Shown here piece after piece: positions 7,323 to 14,689 of a stretch of DNA of 23,011 bases (the first letter of the stretch is position 1; each line of letters starts with the position of its first letter). The notes beneath the pieces are model-generated. The model saw nothing but the letters and a program-made list of their open reading frames with translations, was not told the origin of the DNA and did not search any database. The DNA is from JBBTCJ01 sp038043285 (GTDB taxonomy: Bacteria; Planctomycetota; Phycisphaerae; UBA1845): positions 1 to 23,011 of the forward strand of contig JBBTCJ010000039.1 of the NCBI GenBank assembly GCA_038043285.1, written 5' to 3'. The translations under genes were made by a program, and so were the position numbers.

Positions 7323-7571
7323 ATGTTTCGGGTTTCGAAAGTCAAAGCACTGAATGGTAATCGTCTGCACGTGGAGTTCTGCGACGGCGTGGCCGGAGAG
7401 GTCGACCTCACCGAACGGTTGTTCGGCAGCGTCTTTGAGCCGCTGAAAGACCCGGAGATATTCTCGCAAGTCAGCGTGGATGAGTTCGGCGCGATCTGCT
7501 GGCCGACCGGAGCCGATCTGGCCCCCGACGCCCTCCACGATGCATTGGGCGCGACAGCGCGGCCCGCGTAG
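7323..7571 (+). CDS. DUF2442 domain protein
   Basis: 82 residues that match the DUF2442 pattern: RVSKVKALNGNRLHVEFCDGVAGEVDLTERL, then VFEPLKDPEIFSQVSVDEFGAICWPTGADLAPDALH. A strong Shine-Dalgarno, AAGGAGG, lies 6 nt before the ATG. It is 11 nt downstream of the DUF4160 gene and almost certainly co-transcribed. The pair resembles small stress or toxin-antitoxin modules; the DUF2442 partner is generally taken as the antitoxin-like member, but no activity is established for this pair. Confidence 0.88.
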   Translation: MFRVSKVKALNGNRLHVEFCDGVAGEVDLTERLFGSVFEPLKDPEIFSQVSVDEFGAICWPTGADLAPDALHDALGATARPA

Positions 7572-7627
7572 GCGGCCCGGAGGTAGACACGAAATGCGAC
7601 CTCCATCATCTCGAGCAGGCTGGGTGG

Positions 7628-7655
7628 CCCATCCTTTGCGAACGCAAAGGATGGG
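7628..7655. repeat. 28-bp perfect palindrome (REP-like)
   Basis: CCCATCCTTTGCG, AA, CGCAAAGGATGGG: 13-bp arms around two bases. The outer bases GTG (7624-7626) and CAC (7658-7660) can extend the stem after one mismatch. It lacks a T run, so a plain intrinsic terminator is unlikely. Its form suggests a REP/BIME-type dispersed palindrome. Confidence 0.7.
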
Positions 7656-7774
7656 GTCACGATGATCGAGGCTGCGAAAAGCGTCCTTCCTTGTAGAACT
7701 CCACCGGCCCTCCACGCCGCAATGCGTCGACGTTCGTCCGCCGCCTCCGATTCCCTTCCCGGCGCCCCGCCGCC

Positions 7775-8152
7775 GCCCAGGGCAATGCCCAATCGGCGCT
7801 GGCGACGATGGGCGCCAATCGAACGGCCCTGGAAGTATTGATCCGCGCCCTCGTGCGCCGCTTGGAGGCCAGCCCCTCGGTCAGCGACGCCGAGCGCGAG
7901 GCGCTGGGCATCACCGTGCCGGACTCCGGGGCGACGGCCGCGGCAAGCCCGACCACGCGGCCCGTTTGTGAAGTCGATACCAGCCAGCGGTTGCGGCGCA
8001 CCATCGACTTTACCGACGAGGGCACCCCCACGCGCAAGCCCAAGCCCGCGGGCGTGCTGGGCGCGGAAATCTGGGTGAAGATCGGCCCGACGCCAACATT
8101 TGCTTTTCTTTCGCTTGCAGGAAAAAAAGTGCTTTCTTGCTTGACAGGGTAG
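7775..8152 (+). pseudogene. fragment of a conserved planctomycete-type hypothetical gene
   Basis: The frame reads AAQGNAQSALATMGANRTALEVLIRAL, then SPSVSDAEREALGITV, TTRPVCEVDTSQRLRRTIDFTDE and KPKPAGVLGAEIWVKIG. I recognise this as the middle of a family of unknown function with the pattern ANR-x-alE, SVSDAEREALGIT, TTRP, VDTSQRL, EIWVKI. The N-terminal half and the C-terminal part after EIWVKIG are missing. The last codons and stop (8150-8152) come from repeat copy B. The ATG at 7808 has no ribosome site. Family assignment is from memory of the pattern; its function is unknown. Confidence 0.55.
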
Positions 8153-8203
8153 ATCGAAGTCAGTAGGCTTTTGGGCAGCGTTTTTCTATGCGGATGCGAC
8201 GGC
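8089..8203 (+). repeat. dispersed repeat, copy B (115 bp)
   Basis: Second copy of the 6764-6880 element, 1325 bp downstream and in the same orientation. It interrupts the reading frame of the fragment at 7775-8152. CTTTTCTTTC and GGAAAAAAAG in its left part are near-perfect inverted repeats. TTGACA and TAGGCT are 17 nt apart. Confidence 0.8.
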
Positions 8204-8374
8204 TTGGAGAGGGGCTTCGACGACCCACCTTGTTTTGCGTCGAGCTTGGGCCGGAAACCGCAGCGCCACGCTTCTTGCGATGTGATCGCCATCAGGCGGC
8301 ATCGCGCTGAAAGTGAGCAGCCATGTCGATGAAGAAAGGTTTGCGCCATAGATGGGCTTGGAGGGAGTAACATC

Positions 8375-9958
8375 ATGCCTCGAATCGGACGACTGAGCTT
8401 CGGAGTCACCTCTATTCTATTCTGTTTGGCGGCCGGCGTACCTTCAGCCCGCGCTCAAACGGGCGCCTGTTGCCTGGATGGCGGTGTTTGCATTTCGGTG
8501 ACGCAGGCGAACTGTACATCGGCGTTGCCGCCGGGGGCTTATCAAGGCGACGCTTCCGCCTGCCCCGGGGCATGCGGCCAACATGGTGCGTGCTGCCTCA
8601 CCGACGGCTCTTGCGAGGAGCGCTACTACGGGCCCTGCAGCGCCGACGGTGGAAACTTCCAAGGTAACGCCACCGCTTGTTCTCCATTCAATTCCTGCCC
8701 GGCGCCGGCCCGCGTGCCCACGAAGATGAATCATCAGGGCGTTGTCTCCGTCAATGGCCAGCGCTTCAACGGAAACGGCAAGTTCTATTTCGGGATTATT
8801 GACCTTGGCACCGGCAACAGCGTGTGGACCAACGATGGCACGAACGTCGGCACGCTCAACCGACCGAATCAGCCGGTTACGATCGGCTGCGTCAGCGGTC
8901 TGTATAGCGTCCCCCTGGGCGACACCGTACTTGCGAACATGACGCCCGTAACGGTCGATGTGTTCTCAGCCGCGGACCGCGCGCTGCGGATTTGGTTTGA
9001 TGATGGAACGAACGGCATCCATCAACTGCTGCCGGATCACCCGCTGACCACGGCCCCTTACGCCTATCGCGTGGCCGACAATGCCAGCGTCGGAGCCAGG
9101 TTTGGCGGTACGGGGGCCGACGGCGCCTTGAACCTTGTTTCAGGTACGACCACTCTCGACTTGGCTGGTGCATTATTTGTAATCAGGAACTACACCTCAA
9201 TCTCGATCACGGGCACAGGCAAGCTTACGTTTACTAATCCCAATGCTAATGGCACAATAATCATCCTGAAATCTAAAGGGACTGTCACCCTCGCCTCGTC
9301 TCAAGTGCCAATGATTGACGCTTCTAATCTTGGTGCAATGGGGGGTGCGGCACAAGCGTCACCTGGTGGTAATGGTAATGATGGGGCAGATGGAACTGGG
9401 GCTTTTGTTCTAGCAACCCATTATGGAACGCAGGGGCTAGTTGGATCCATTGGCCTTTTTGGTGGCGCTGGCGGTACAGGAGGGGCGCCCATAACTAGCA
9501 TGGGCACCCTAAACATTAATGGCAAGCTCGTGCCGATTGCTTGCGGAGCTGGGGGCGGCGGCGGAGCACGGGGGGATAATAGCGGTCGGTACGGTCCTGG
9601 TGGCGGTGGAGGTGGGTCAATAGTAAACGCTGGGGCCGATGGCAGTTGGACAACTAGCGGACAGGGTGGGGCTGGTGCGGGAGGTAGAGGTGGAGGTGCT
9701 TTGTATATAGAGTGTGCGGGGGCTTACAACTGTAGTGGAACCATCACGGTGGCTGCACAGAATGGTGGCGCTTCCGCAACCGGCTCCGGTGGTGGTGGTG
9801 GTGGTGGTGGTGGTACAATTGTAATACTTTATAACACTCTTATCGCTGACACGGGAATCTATACTGTTACAGGTGGATTAGGAGGGACTGGCGGCAATAG
9901 TGGCGGCGCCGGTGGAAACGGGGCGTCATTGGTAGTCCAGAACACCGAGTTCCCATGA
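8375..9958 (+). CDS. secreted modular protein: Cys-rich GACC repeats, stalk-type domain, Gly-rich C-terminus
   Basis: 527 residues. A signal peptide ends at about residue 27 (ARAQ). Residues 30-110 hold two Cys-rich units (GACCLDGGVCISVTQANC, GACCLTDGSCEERYYGPC), a motif frequent in planctomycete exported proteins. Residues about 120-240 resemble the attachment domain that precedes tail-fibre or endosialidase-chaperone-like modules (NHQGVVSVNGQRF ... GLYSVPLGD ... HPLTTAPYAYRVADN). Residues about 250-527 are Gly-rich like phage tail or adhesin tips, including nine Gly in a row. DNA changes style near 9130: richer in A/T third positions than the first half. GGAGGGAG lies 8 nt before the ATG. 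Likely a surface or adhesion protein; no enzyme motif. Confidence 0.75.
   Translation: MPRIGRLSFGVTSILFCLAAGVPSARAQTGACCLDGGVCISVTQANCTSALPPGAYQGDASACPGACGQHGACCLTDGSCEERYYGPCSADGGNFQGNATACSPFNSCPAPARVPTKMNHQGVVSVNGQRFNGNGKFYFGIIDLGTGNSVWTNDGTNVGTLNRPNQPVTIGCVSGLYSVPLGDTVLANMTPVTVDVFSAADRALRIWFDDGTNGIHQLLPDHPLTTAPYAYRVADNASVGARFGGTGADGALNLVSGTTTLDLAGALFVIRNYTSISITGTGKLTFTNPNANGTIIILKSKGTVTLASSQVPMIDASNLGAMGGAAQASPGGNGNDGADGTGAFVLATHYGTQGLVGSIGLFGGAGGTGGAPITSMGTLNINGKLVPIACGAGGGGGARGDNSGRYGPGGGGGGSIVNAGADGSWTTSGQGGAGAGGRGGGALYIECAGAYNCSGTITVAAQNGGASATGSGGGGGGGGGTIVILYNTLIADTGIYTVTGGLGGTGGNSGGAGGNGASLVVQNTEFP
9788..9814 (+). repeat. (GGT)9 microsatellite
   Basis: Nine uninterrupted GGT triplets inside the Gly-rich region of the secreted protein. 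Length changes by slippage would keep frame and alter only the number of Gly residues. Confidence 0.95.
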
Positions 9959-10033
9959 GTCATCAATCGCGGGATTCTGCGCGGACCATGTGGTGGCCGC
10001 GGGGTTAGTATCCAGCCAATACAGAATGTGATG

Positions 10034-10039
10034 TACAAT
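10034..10039 (+). promoter_or_regulatory. possible -10 box next to the DUF4258 start
   Basis: TACAAT (5/6 to consensus) ends 5 nt before the ATG at 10045. No good -35 is seen. This placing would produce a leaderless mRNA, and the gene has no Shine-Dalgarno. Confidence 0.35.
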
Positions 10040-10044
10040 CAGCG

Positions 10045-10362
10045 ATGGATGTTCTCGTCCGCATCAAACGGCTTGTGTTCCAGGGCCGGGTTCGTTACAC
10101 GGAGAAGGCCGTTGACGAAATGGCGACCGGTGGGTTGATGCCGACGGATGTGGAAGAGTCGATTCTCAATGCACAGGTAATTGAAAAGACGCTGCAATCG
10201 CACAGTCGAATGCGGCGTTCGTCGAAGGACAAACTGTATGTTATCAAGAGCTTCAGCTTCACGGGTACGCTCATCTATACGAAAGGGAAAATCGACCGGC
10301 AAGACGGGCAGGAGATATTCTACATCCTCATCTCGGCCAAGATCGCGACGGTCGGAGACTAG
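10045..10362 (+). CDS. DUF4258 domain protein, toxin-like
   Basis: 105 residues: RIKRLVFQGRVRYTEKAVDEMATGGLMPTDVEESILNA, then SSKDKLYVIKSFSFTGTLIYTKGKI and FYILISAKIATVGD. The pattern is that of DUF4258 (RelE-like fold suspected), usually encoded directly before a small YgiT-type zinc-finger gene as a toxin-antitoxin-like pair. Here the zinc-finger frame begins 4 nt after this gene's stop. Full length, no frameshift. No ribosome site precedes the ATG; a possible -10 box just upstream suggests a leaderless mRNA. Confidence 0.8.
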   Translation: MDVLVRIKRLVFQGRVRYTEKAVDEMATGGLMPTDVEESILNAQVIEKTLQSHSRMRRSSKDKLYVIKSFSFTGTLIYTKGKIDRQDGQEIFYILISAKIATVGD

Positions 10363-10366
10363 CCCT

Positions 10367-10564
10367 ACGAAAATCTCAAGCTGCGCGCTGTGTGGCTCGA
10401 AGCGTATCCAGGCCAAGCGCGTCGTGGTTCGGCTCCCAAGTGGCGAAGGCAATGCGGTGGAGGCGGAGGTGTGTTTGGACTGCGGGGAGCGTTACTTTTC
10501 CCGCGCTGCGGCTGAAGAGATTCTTGGTTTGGGAAAACGTAGGAAGGCACGAATTGCCCGGTGA
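10367..10564 (+). CDS. YgiT/MqsA-type zinc-finger antitoxin-like protein, no canonical start codon
   Basis: The frame reads KISSCALCGSKRIQAKRVVV ... VEAEVCLDCGERYFSRAAAEEILGLGKRRK: two CxxC pairs (CALC, CLDC) form the zinc finger of MqsA/YgiT-type antitoxins, about 65 residues. The expected Met column is ACG at 10367-10369, with GGAG 10 nt upstream. No ATG, GTG or TTG occurs in frame between the DUF4258 stop and the first Cys; the nearest in-frame ATG (10238) is deep inside the DUF4258 gene. Either ACG (or ATC) initiates, or the start has decayed from ATG by one transition, or translation is coupled from inside the toxin gene. Confidence 0.65.
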   Translation, partial: TKISSCALCGSKRIQAKRVVVRLPSGEGNAVEAEVCLDCGERYFSRAAAEEILGLGKRRKARIAR

Positions 10565-10608
10565 GGATGGCAGGCGCTTTGAAGGTTTGATATCGACATG
10601 ATCTAAGA

Positions 10609-10814
10609 ATGGCGACGAAGGACGAAGGTCGAGCCGGGAGGGCAAGTCGAAGTGTCAGTGCCCGAATTGCCCGGCGGCGAGACGGTCGAAATGGTGGTTC
10701 GCCGCGAGGCGTAGGCTGAAGCCAAAGGGAAACGGCCGGGGTTCGGCAGTACGCGGTCAAGTCAAGATGCGTGACGACTTCGGCGAACCGCTGGCGGATT
10801 TCAGCGTGCCATGA
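10609..10814 (+). pseudogene. broken DUF2281-like (VapB-type) antitoxin gene
   Basis: Pieces of one antitoxin occur in order but in different frames. KVEPGGQVEVSVPELPGGETVEMVVRREA (10625-10711) is followed by a TAG. The same frame continues with KGKRPGFGST, and then after a one-base shift comes GQVKMRDDFGEPLADFSVP to a TGA at 10812-10814. The GFGS...V-M--DF-EPL-DF ending is that of DUF2281/VapB-type antitoxins. An ATG at 10609 is one base out of frame with the first piece. One stop and at least two shifts make expression unlikely. No toxin partner follows. Confidence 0.6.
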
Positions 10815-11704
10815 TGATGAAACTGATTTGCTTCGTGATAGCGGTTTCGATCTCTTCGGCTGTAGGTCATGCCCAACTTGTGGGCGGACCTTACGTCGTC
10901 CACACGCTTGATATCAACGGGGGCGGGACGACCTCAACCGGCGGACCCTACTCGATCAGTGCGTCAACGGGCCAAGCGGGCGGGGTTGGGACGATCACGG
11001 CGGAACCAGTGCCCGCACCGCCGCTGTACCAATTCGATGATGGGTTCTGGAGTACGCTCACGGAAACGCCACCAACCGTGCCGCTGCCCGATCCGAGCAC
11101 CCCCGATAAATGCCGGTTCATTTCTTTCTCGATTCCGATTGCGGCAACCGCCGTGGCGGGTGAGACGGCGCTCCGCGTCAGGCTGACCTCGCTTCATCTG
11201 TTCGGCGCCGATCTGGGATTCCGCTATGTGAATCTGCTCGGCACGGGAATTTGTCCGGACTCGGTCGTACTCAGCACGACCTTCAGGTGTGCTGTGCTGT
11301 CGTGCACGCCGGAGTACCGTGATTGGGCGACGCTTCTGGGCGGCGAGGTGCTGCACGTCACGGGCAAGGCCATCGTGCCGAGCTCCACGTACTCCGTGGC
11401 GCATCTTGCCGCGAGCTGCGCCGGCCAGGAAGCGTCGTGCAGCGCGGCATCCGCGGACCTGACGATCAACACCATCGACTGGGGCAACGTGAACCCGGCC
11501 GACGCCCTGAACGTGCTCGACGTGGCGGCGCTGGTGGATAAGGTGAAGGATCTGGCAACGGGGACGCTTCCAAAGCCGCAGACGCAGCTTCAACCGAACG
11601 TACCCAATCCGCTGGCAAACGTGAACGTTCTGGACATCGCCAACGGCGTGGATGCGTTGAAGGACAAGCCGTACCCGTTCCCGGGGCCGGCGGCATGCCC
11701 GTAG
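10811..11704 (+). CDS. secreted protein with dockerin-like C-terminus
   Basis: 297 residues. A signal peptide (about 1-21, cleaved after GHA) precedes a segment of the type GGPYSISASTGQAG that is frequent at the N-termini of planctomycete exported proteins. The middle has three Cys pairs and no recognised enzyme motif. The C-terminus has two loops, NPADALNVLDVAALVDKVK and NPLANVNVLDIANGVDALK, resembling a degenerate dockerin pair in which the usual Asp-rich Ca ligands are partly lost. The ATG at 10811 overlaps the last codon of the antitoxin pseudogene; ATG at 10814 is equally possible. No Shine-Dalgarno. Its end is 15 nt from the convergent methyltransferase gene. Confidence 0.7.
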   Translation: MMMKLICFVIAVSISSAVGHAQLVGGPYVVHTLDINGGGTTSTGGPYSISASTGQAGGVGTITAEPVPAPPLYQFDDGFWSTLTETPPTVPLPDPSTPDKCRFISFSIPIAATAVAGETALRVRLTSLHLFGADLGFRYVNLLGTGICPDSVVLSTTFRCAVLSCTPEYRDWATLLGGEVLHVTGKAIVPSSTYSVAHLAASCAGQEASCSAASADLTINTIDWGNVNPADALNVLDVAALVDKVKDLATGTLPKPQTQLQPNVPNPLANVNVLDIANGVDALKDKPYPFPGPAACP

Positions 11705-11719
11705 CTTCTGCGCGAGCGT

Positions 11720-12913
11720 CTATGCTGCGCCAGCGCGGCGAAGCACCAGGATGGATTCCCGTGGGGCGACGTGACCCACGGAGGCGAACTTTCGGCGCGT
11801 GGCGGTGACCTCGCGGGCGATGCGGACTGACTCAACGCGGAAGCCCGCAGCCCCGGCGACCTCGGCCAGAATCAGGTCCGACGGAATGTACACGTCCTTC
11901 AGCCTCGCACCGCCGACCACCATCCAGCATGGTGACCCGGGCCGAAGCGCTCGATGCAGTTCGCCGAGTATGTCGAACATGTCAGCGAAGTAGGCCGCGA
12001 CCCGCGACGCGAGGGAACTCTCGCCGATCCGCCGAAGGTTCTCGGCGGACTCGGCCGCGGCGGCGTGGACCCTGCCCCCAACCTCCGCGCGGCTTGCGGC
12101 TTCGCGCAGCGCGCAGGCTGGGGACGCCCGGACTTGCGACGCGATGGCAACTGAACGTGGAAGCCGGCCCTCCCAGAAGGAAAGAACGTCCTCATACGGC
12201 CGAGCGATGGCGGCGTAGTTGTGCCTCGACAGGTAGGGCGGCGAGGTGATCACGCCGCCGGCGGACCCGTCCGCGACCTCGGTAAGTTCACGAGCGTCGC
12301 CGACCCGCGCACGATTTTCGACCGGCAGCGGCGAGCGAAGATCCTCGGACATCATGGTTGCCATCTCCACAAGCTCAGGGTGAAGCGGCGCCGCTTTGGA
12401 GTTCGGTTTGCCCGCCGAAGTATGCCGACGTCCGACGGCAAGCATCAGCGCCGCGCGGTGGATGGGCGCTTTCAATTGCGTCGCAACCTCCTCCCAGCTC
12501 GACGACGCGTCGAGCTTCGGAAGCGGCGGAAACTCGCGCGCCAATCGGGCGGCGGTCAGAAAGACCATGGATCGCAGGGCGTCAACGCCGATCGCGGTCA
12601 CCTTCTGCCGCGCGCATTCGATCACCGTCGTCCCCGCGCCGGAGAAGGGGTCGAGAATCGGCCAATCGGTCCGACCCCGCATCGGAATCCTCTCTTCGGA
12701 AAGAAACATCCGCACGAGCGCCGGCGAGAAACCCTGTTTGTATCGCAGCCAGCGGTGATAGGATTCCTCCGTCGCGGCATCCGCCGTCACCAGCGCCGCA
12801 AGCTCCGGCCGAAGGTCAAGCCGATCCAGCCACCGCCGCTCCAGAGCCTCCCGTTCACCGGTTGGATCTCGTGAGGCGAGGTGCCGTACTATCCGCCGAC
12901 CAGGCGATCTCAT
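11720..12913 (-). CDS. orphan DNA methyltransferase (N4-cytosine/N6-adenine type)
   Basis: 397 residues. The SAM-binding motif DPFSGAGTTVIEC is at 88-100 and the catalytic TSPPY at 223-227 (ITSPPYLSRHNY). In this class the (D/N/S)PPY motif means amino-methylation of cytosine N4 or adenine N6. A C-terminal region (about 310-397) has the PGSPCWMVVGGARLKD strand. No restriction or specificity gene is adjacent, so it is solitary, or possibly acts on RNA. Start set at 12913: a TATACT box ends 7 nt upstream; an in-frame start at 13024 would add 37 residues of unconvincing sequence. Expressed convergently with the gene ending at 11704. Confidence 0.82.
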   Translation of the reverse strand: MRSPGRRIVRHLASRDPTGEREALERRWLDRLDLRPELAALVTADAATEESYHRWLRYKQGFSPALVRMFLSEERIPMRGRTDWPILDPFSGAGTTVIECARQKVTAIGVDALRSMVFLTAARLAREFPPLPKLDASSSWEEVATQLKAPIHRAALMLAVGRRHTSAGKPNSKAAPLHPELVEMATMMSEDLRSPLPVENRARVGDARELTEVADGSAGGVITSPPYLSRHNYAAIARPYEDVLSFWEGRLPRSVAIASQVRASPACALREAASRAEVGGRVHAAAAESAENLRRIGESSLASRVAAYFADMFDILGELHRALRPGSPCWMVVGGARLKDVYIPSDLILAEVAGAAGFRVESVRIAREVTATRRKFASVGHVAPRESILVLRRAGAA

Positions 12914-12920
12914 CGCACGG

Positions 12921-12926
12921 AGTATA
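12921..12926 (-). promoter_or_regulatory. possible -10 box of the methyltransferase gene
   Basis: TATACT on the minus strand, 7 nt before the ATG at 12913, with no -35 match. If used, the mRNA is leaderless; there is also no Shine-Dalgarno. Confidence 0.35.
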
Positions 12927-13054
12927 TCGCGGAGAAGGGTTCCGGCCCTGATATGTGGGGACGACCTGGCCGAGTTGTCGTTACAGCACTGGGATTCCCT
13001 CGATTCGGGGGAGGTGCAAGGCAAGTCAGCCCGCGCAGCGACCGATAATCCCTC

Positions 13055-14689
13055 GTGATTCCGGCTTCCAATGGTTCAGCGCCGGCCACCGGTCTGCCGT
13101 GGGCGACACCGCGACCGGGGGCTTGTCCTTTTCTCGAAGGTATCGGGAGGCGCGACTTCCGTGACCGGGTGGCCGCCGCGGCGTCGGACTGGCGCGTTGT
13201 GTGCGTGGCGAGCGTGTCGCTTTGGATCGCGGTGCGCATGGTTTTTTTCGTCGGGCTGGTCGGCAGCGACGACCTGCACCACATGCGTTTCGCCATGTGC
13301 TGGGACCGGGCGCCGGCCAACCACTGGGAAACGCGGCTGCTGGCCAACGCGGTGATTGCGGCCGCGATGCAGCTTTTCGGGCGCAACCAGATCGCCGCTT
13401 CGCTCCCCTCGATGCTGTCCTCGCTGACGGTGCTGGGATGTGTGTTGTGGTGGTGTCATAGGTATGGCACCATCGTACAGGCATGGTGGGCGGCGGCGAT
13501 GCTGGTATTGTTGCCGATCGACGTAGAAGGGGCGACGTCGGTCTCCGCCTATCCGCTCATGGTCGCCTTCGCCACAGTGGGGACGCTTGGAGTCCTCAAG
13601 GCGCCGCGATCCAACGCCGCACTGGCGTTGTGCGTGGGGTCGATGGCTGCGGCGGTGCTGGCGCATTTGTCGGCGGCGTATTATGTCGCTTCGTTGTGCA
13701 CAGTGTTTGCGATGTTCGGCGGCCAGGAGTATCGACGAGCAGCGTGCCTGGCGGCGCTGTCGGTTCCCCTGGCCCTAGCCATCGATTCCACGGCTTTCGG
13801 GCTGCTGTACGGCGATCCGTGGTTGCACTTTCGTCTCGCCGCGGGACAGGCCGCCCTGGTTGATCCGGTTGCGCCGCTGCTGTCGGCGGGGCGATTCAAC
13901 GCGCAGTTCTTCATCTGGCCGATCCAGCAGCTTCTGTTCAGCAAGCAGTTCGGCTTCAGCGTCGTACTGGTCAGCGTGGTCGCGGTGGGGCGACGGCGGC
14001 GTTGGTCGAAGGAGCTTCGGTTGCTGCTGGCCGTCGCCGCCCTGTATTGGGCGTGGATAAACTTCGGGACGCAGGTTCCGTGGGCCTATCGCCCGTTCTA
14101 CCGCGTGGCGCGTTTTTGGCAGCCGGTGTCGCTGGTTCTCTGCGTGGCGTTCGGCGCCTGGGTTGCGGGGGGTTCGCGAGGCGTTCGATGGATCGGCGCG
14201 ACAGCCCTGGCGATCTGCCTGGGAAATCTTCTGGCAGGCGGATCGTGGGGTCAGAGCGTCCGGGCGTCGGGTGAACTTCTTGAATACGCCCGCCGACACT
14301 CGGATCGCACGTTCGTCACGGACGTTCACACGCTGAACGAAATGTACGTTCTGAACGGCGCGACGCCGCCGGGCAACGTTTTCACGACCGACGACGCGCC
14401 TTCGTGGAAGCCTTTCGATCGCACGGCCAAGCGACTCGACGACACGGGGATCGGCGGCTGCGACGGCGTGCTCTACAACCCGCTGAACGCTCAACGATTG
14501 CCCTCCTTCCGCGCCCGCATCAATGCGCATCTGGGGATCGAAACCCATCGGTTTGACCTGTCCCATCGTGCGATCGCCGCGCTGTTCTCGCCGCTGCGCG
14601 AATACCCGTGGTTTGTGCGAAGGCCGCCGTCGATCGTGTACTCCATCGATGCGCCGAGGGCGGAGAACGGAGGGGTGAACGGTGGCTGA
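13055..14689 (+). CDS. polytopic membrane glycosyltransferase-like protein (GT39/PMT-like)
   Basis: 544 residues from a GTG start. After about 45 cytoplasmic residues come roughly 10-12 hydrophobic helices. The first exoplasmic loop carries the acidic pair SDDLHH (Asp72-Asp73), the place where the catalytic acid of GT-C enzymes such as PMT and ArnT lies. A hydrophilic C-terminal part (from about 410) sits outside the membrane and contains DVHTLNEMYVLNG. GT-C enzymes transfer sugars from polyprenyl-phosphate donors to lipids or proteins. Substrate unknown. It overlaps the next gene by 8 nt and the two are an operon. Other GTG/ATG starts downstream are possible. Confidence 0.7.
   Translation: MIPASNGSAPATGLPWATPRPGACPFLEGIGRRDFRDRVAAAASDWRVVCVASVSLWIAVRMVFFVGLVGSDDLHHMRFAMCWDRAPANHWETRLLANAVIAAAMQLFGRNQIAASLPSMLSSLTVLGCVLWWCHRYGTIVQAWWAAAMLVLLPIDVEGATSVSAYPLMVAFATVGTLGVLKAPRSNAALALCVGSMAAAVLAHLSAAYYVASLCTVFAMFGGQEYRRAACLAALSVPLALAIDSTAFGLLYGDPWLHFRLAAGQAALVDPVAPLLSAGRFNAQFFIWPIQQLLFSKQFGFSVVLVSVVAVGRRRRWSKELRLLLAVAALYWAWINFGTQVPWAYRPFYRVARFWQPVSLVLCVAFGAWVAGGSRGVRWIGATALAICLGNLLAGGSWGQSVRASGELLEYARRHSDRTFVTDVHTLNEMYVLNGATPPGNVFTTDDAPSWKPFDRTAKRLDDTGIGGCDGVLYNPLNAQRLPSFRARINAHLGIETHRFDLSHRAIAALFSPLREYPWFVRRPPSIVYSIDAPRAENGGVNGG

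Noticed and set aside
7657..8409. 250-residue minus-strand frame across repeat copy B
   Set aside because: It spans the repeat, the palindrome arm and the gene fragment, with no domain. The similarity between frames over copies A and B is explained by the DNA repeat.
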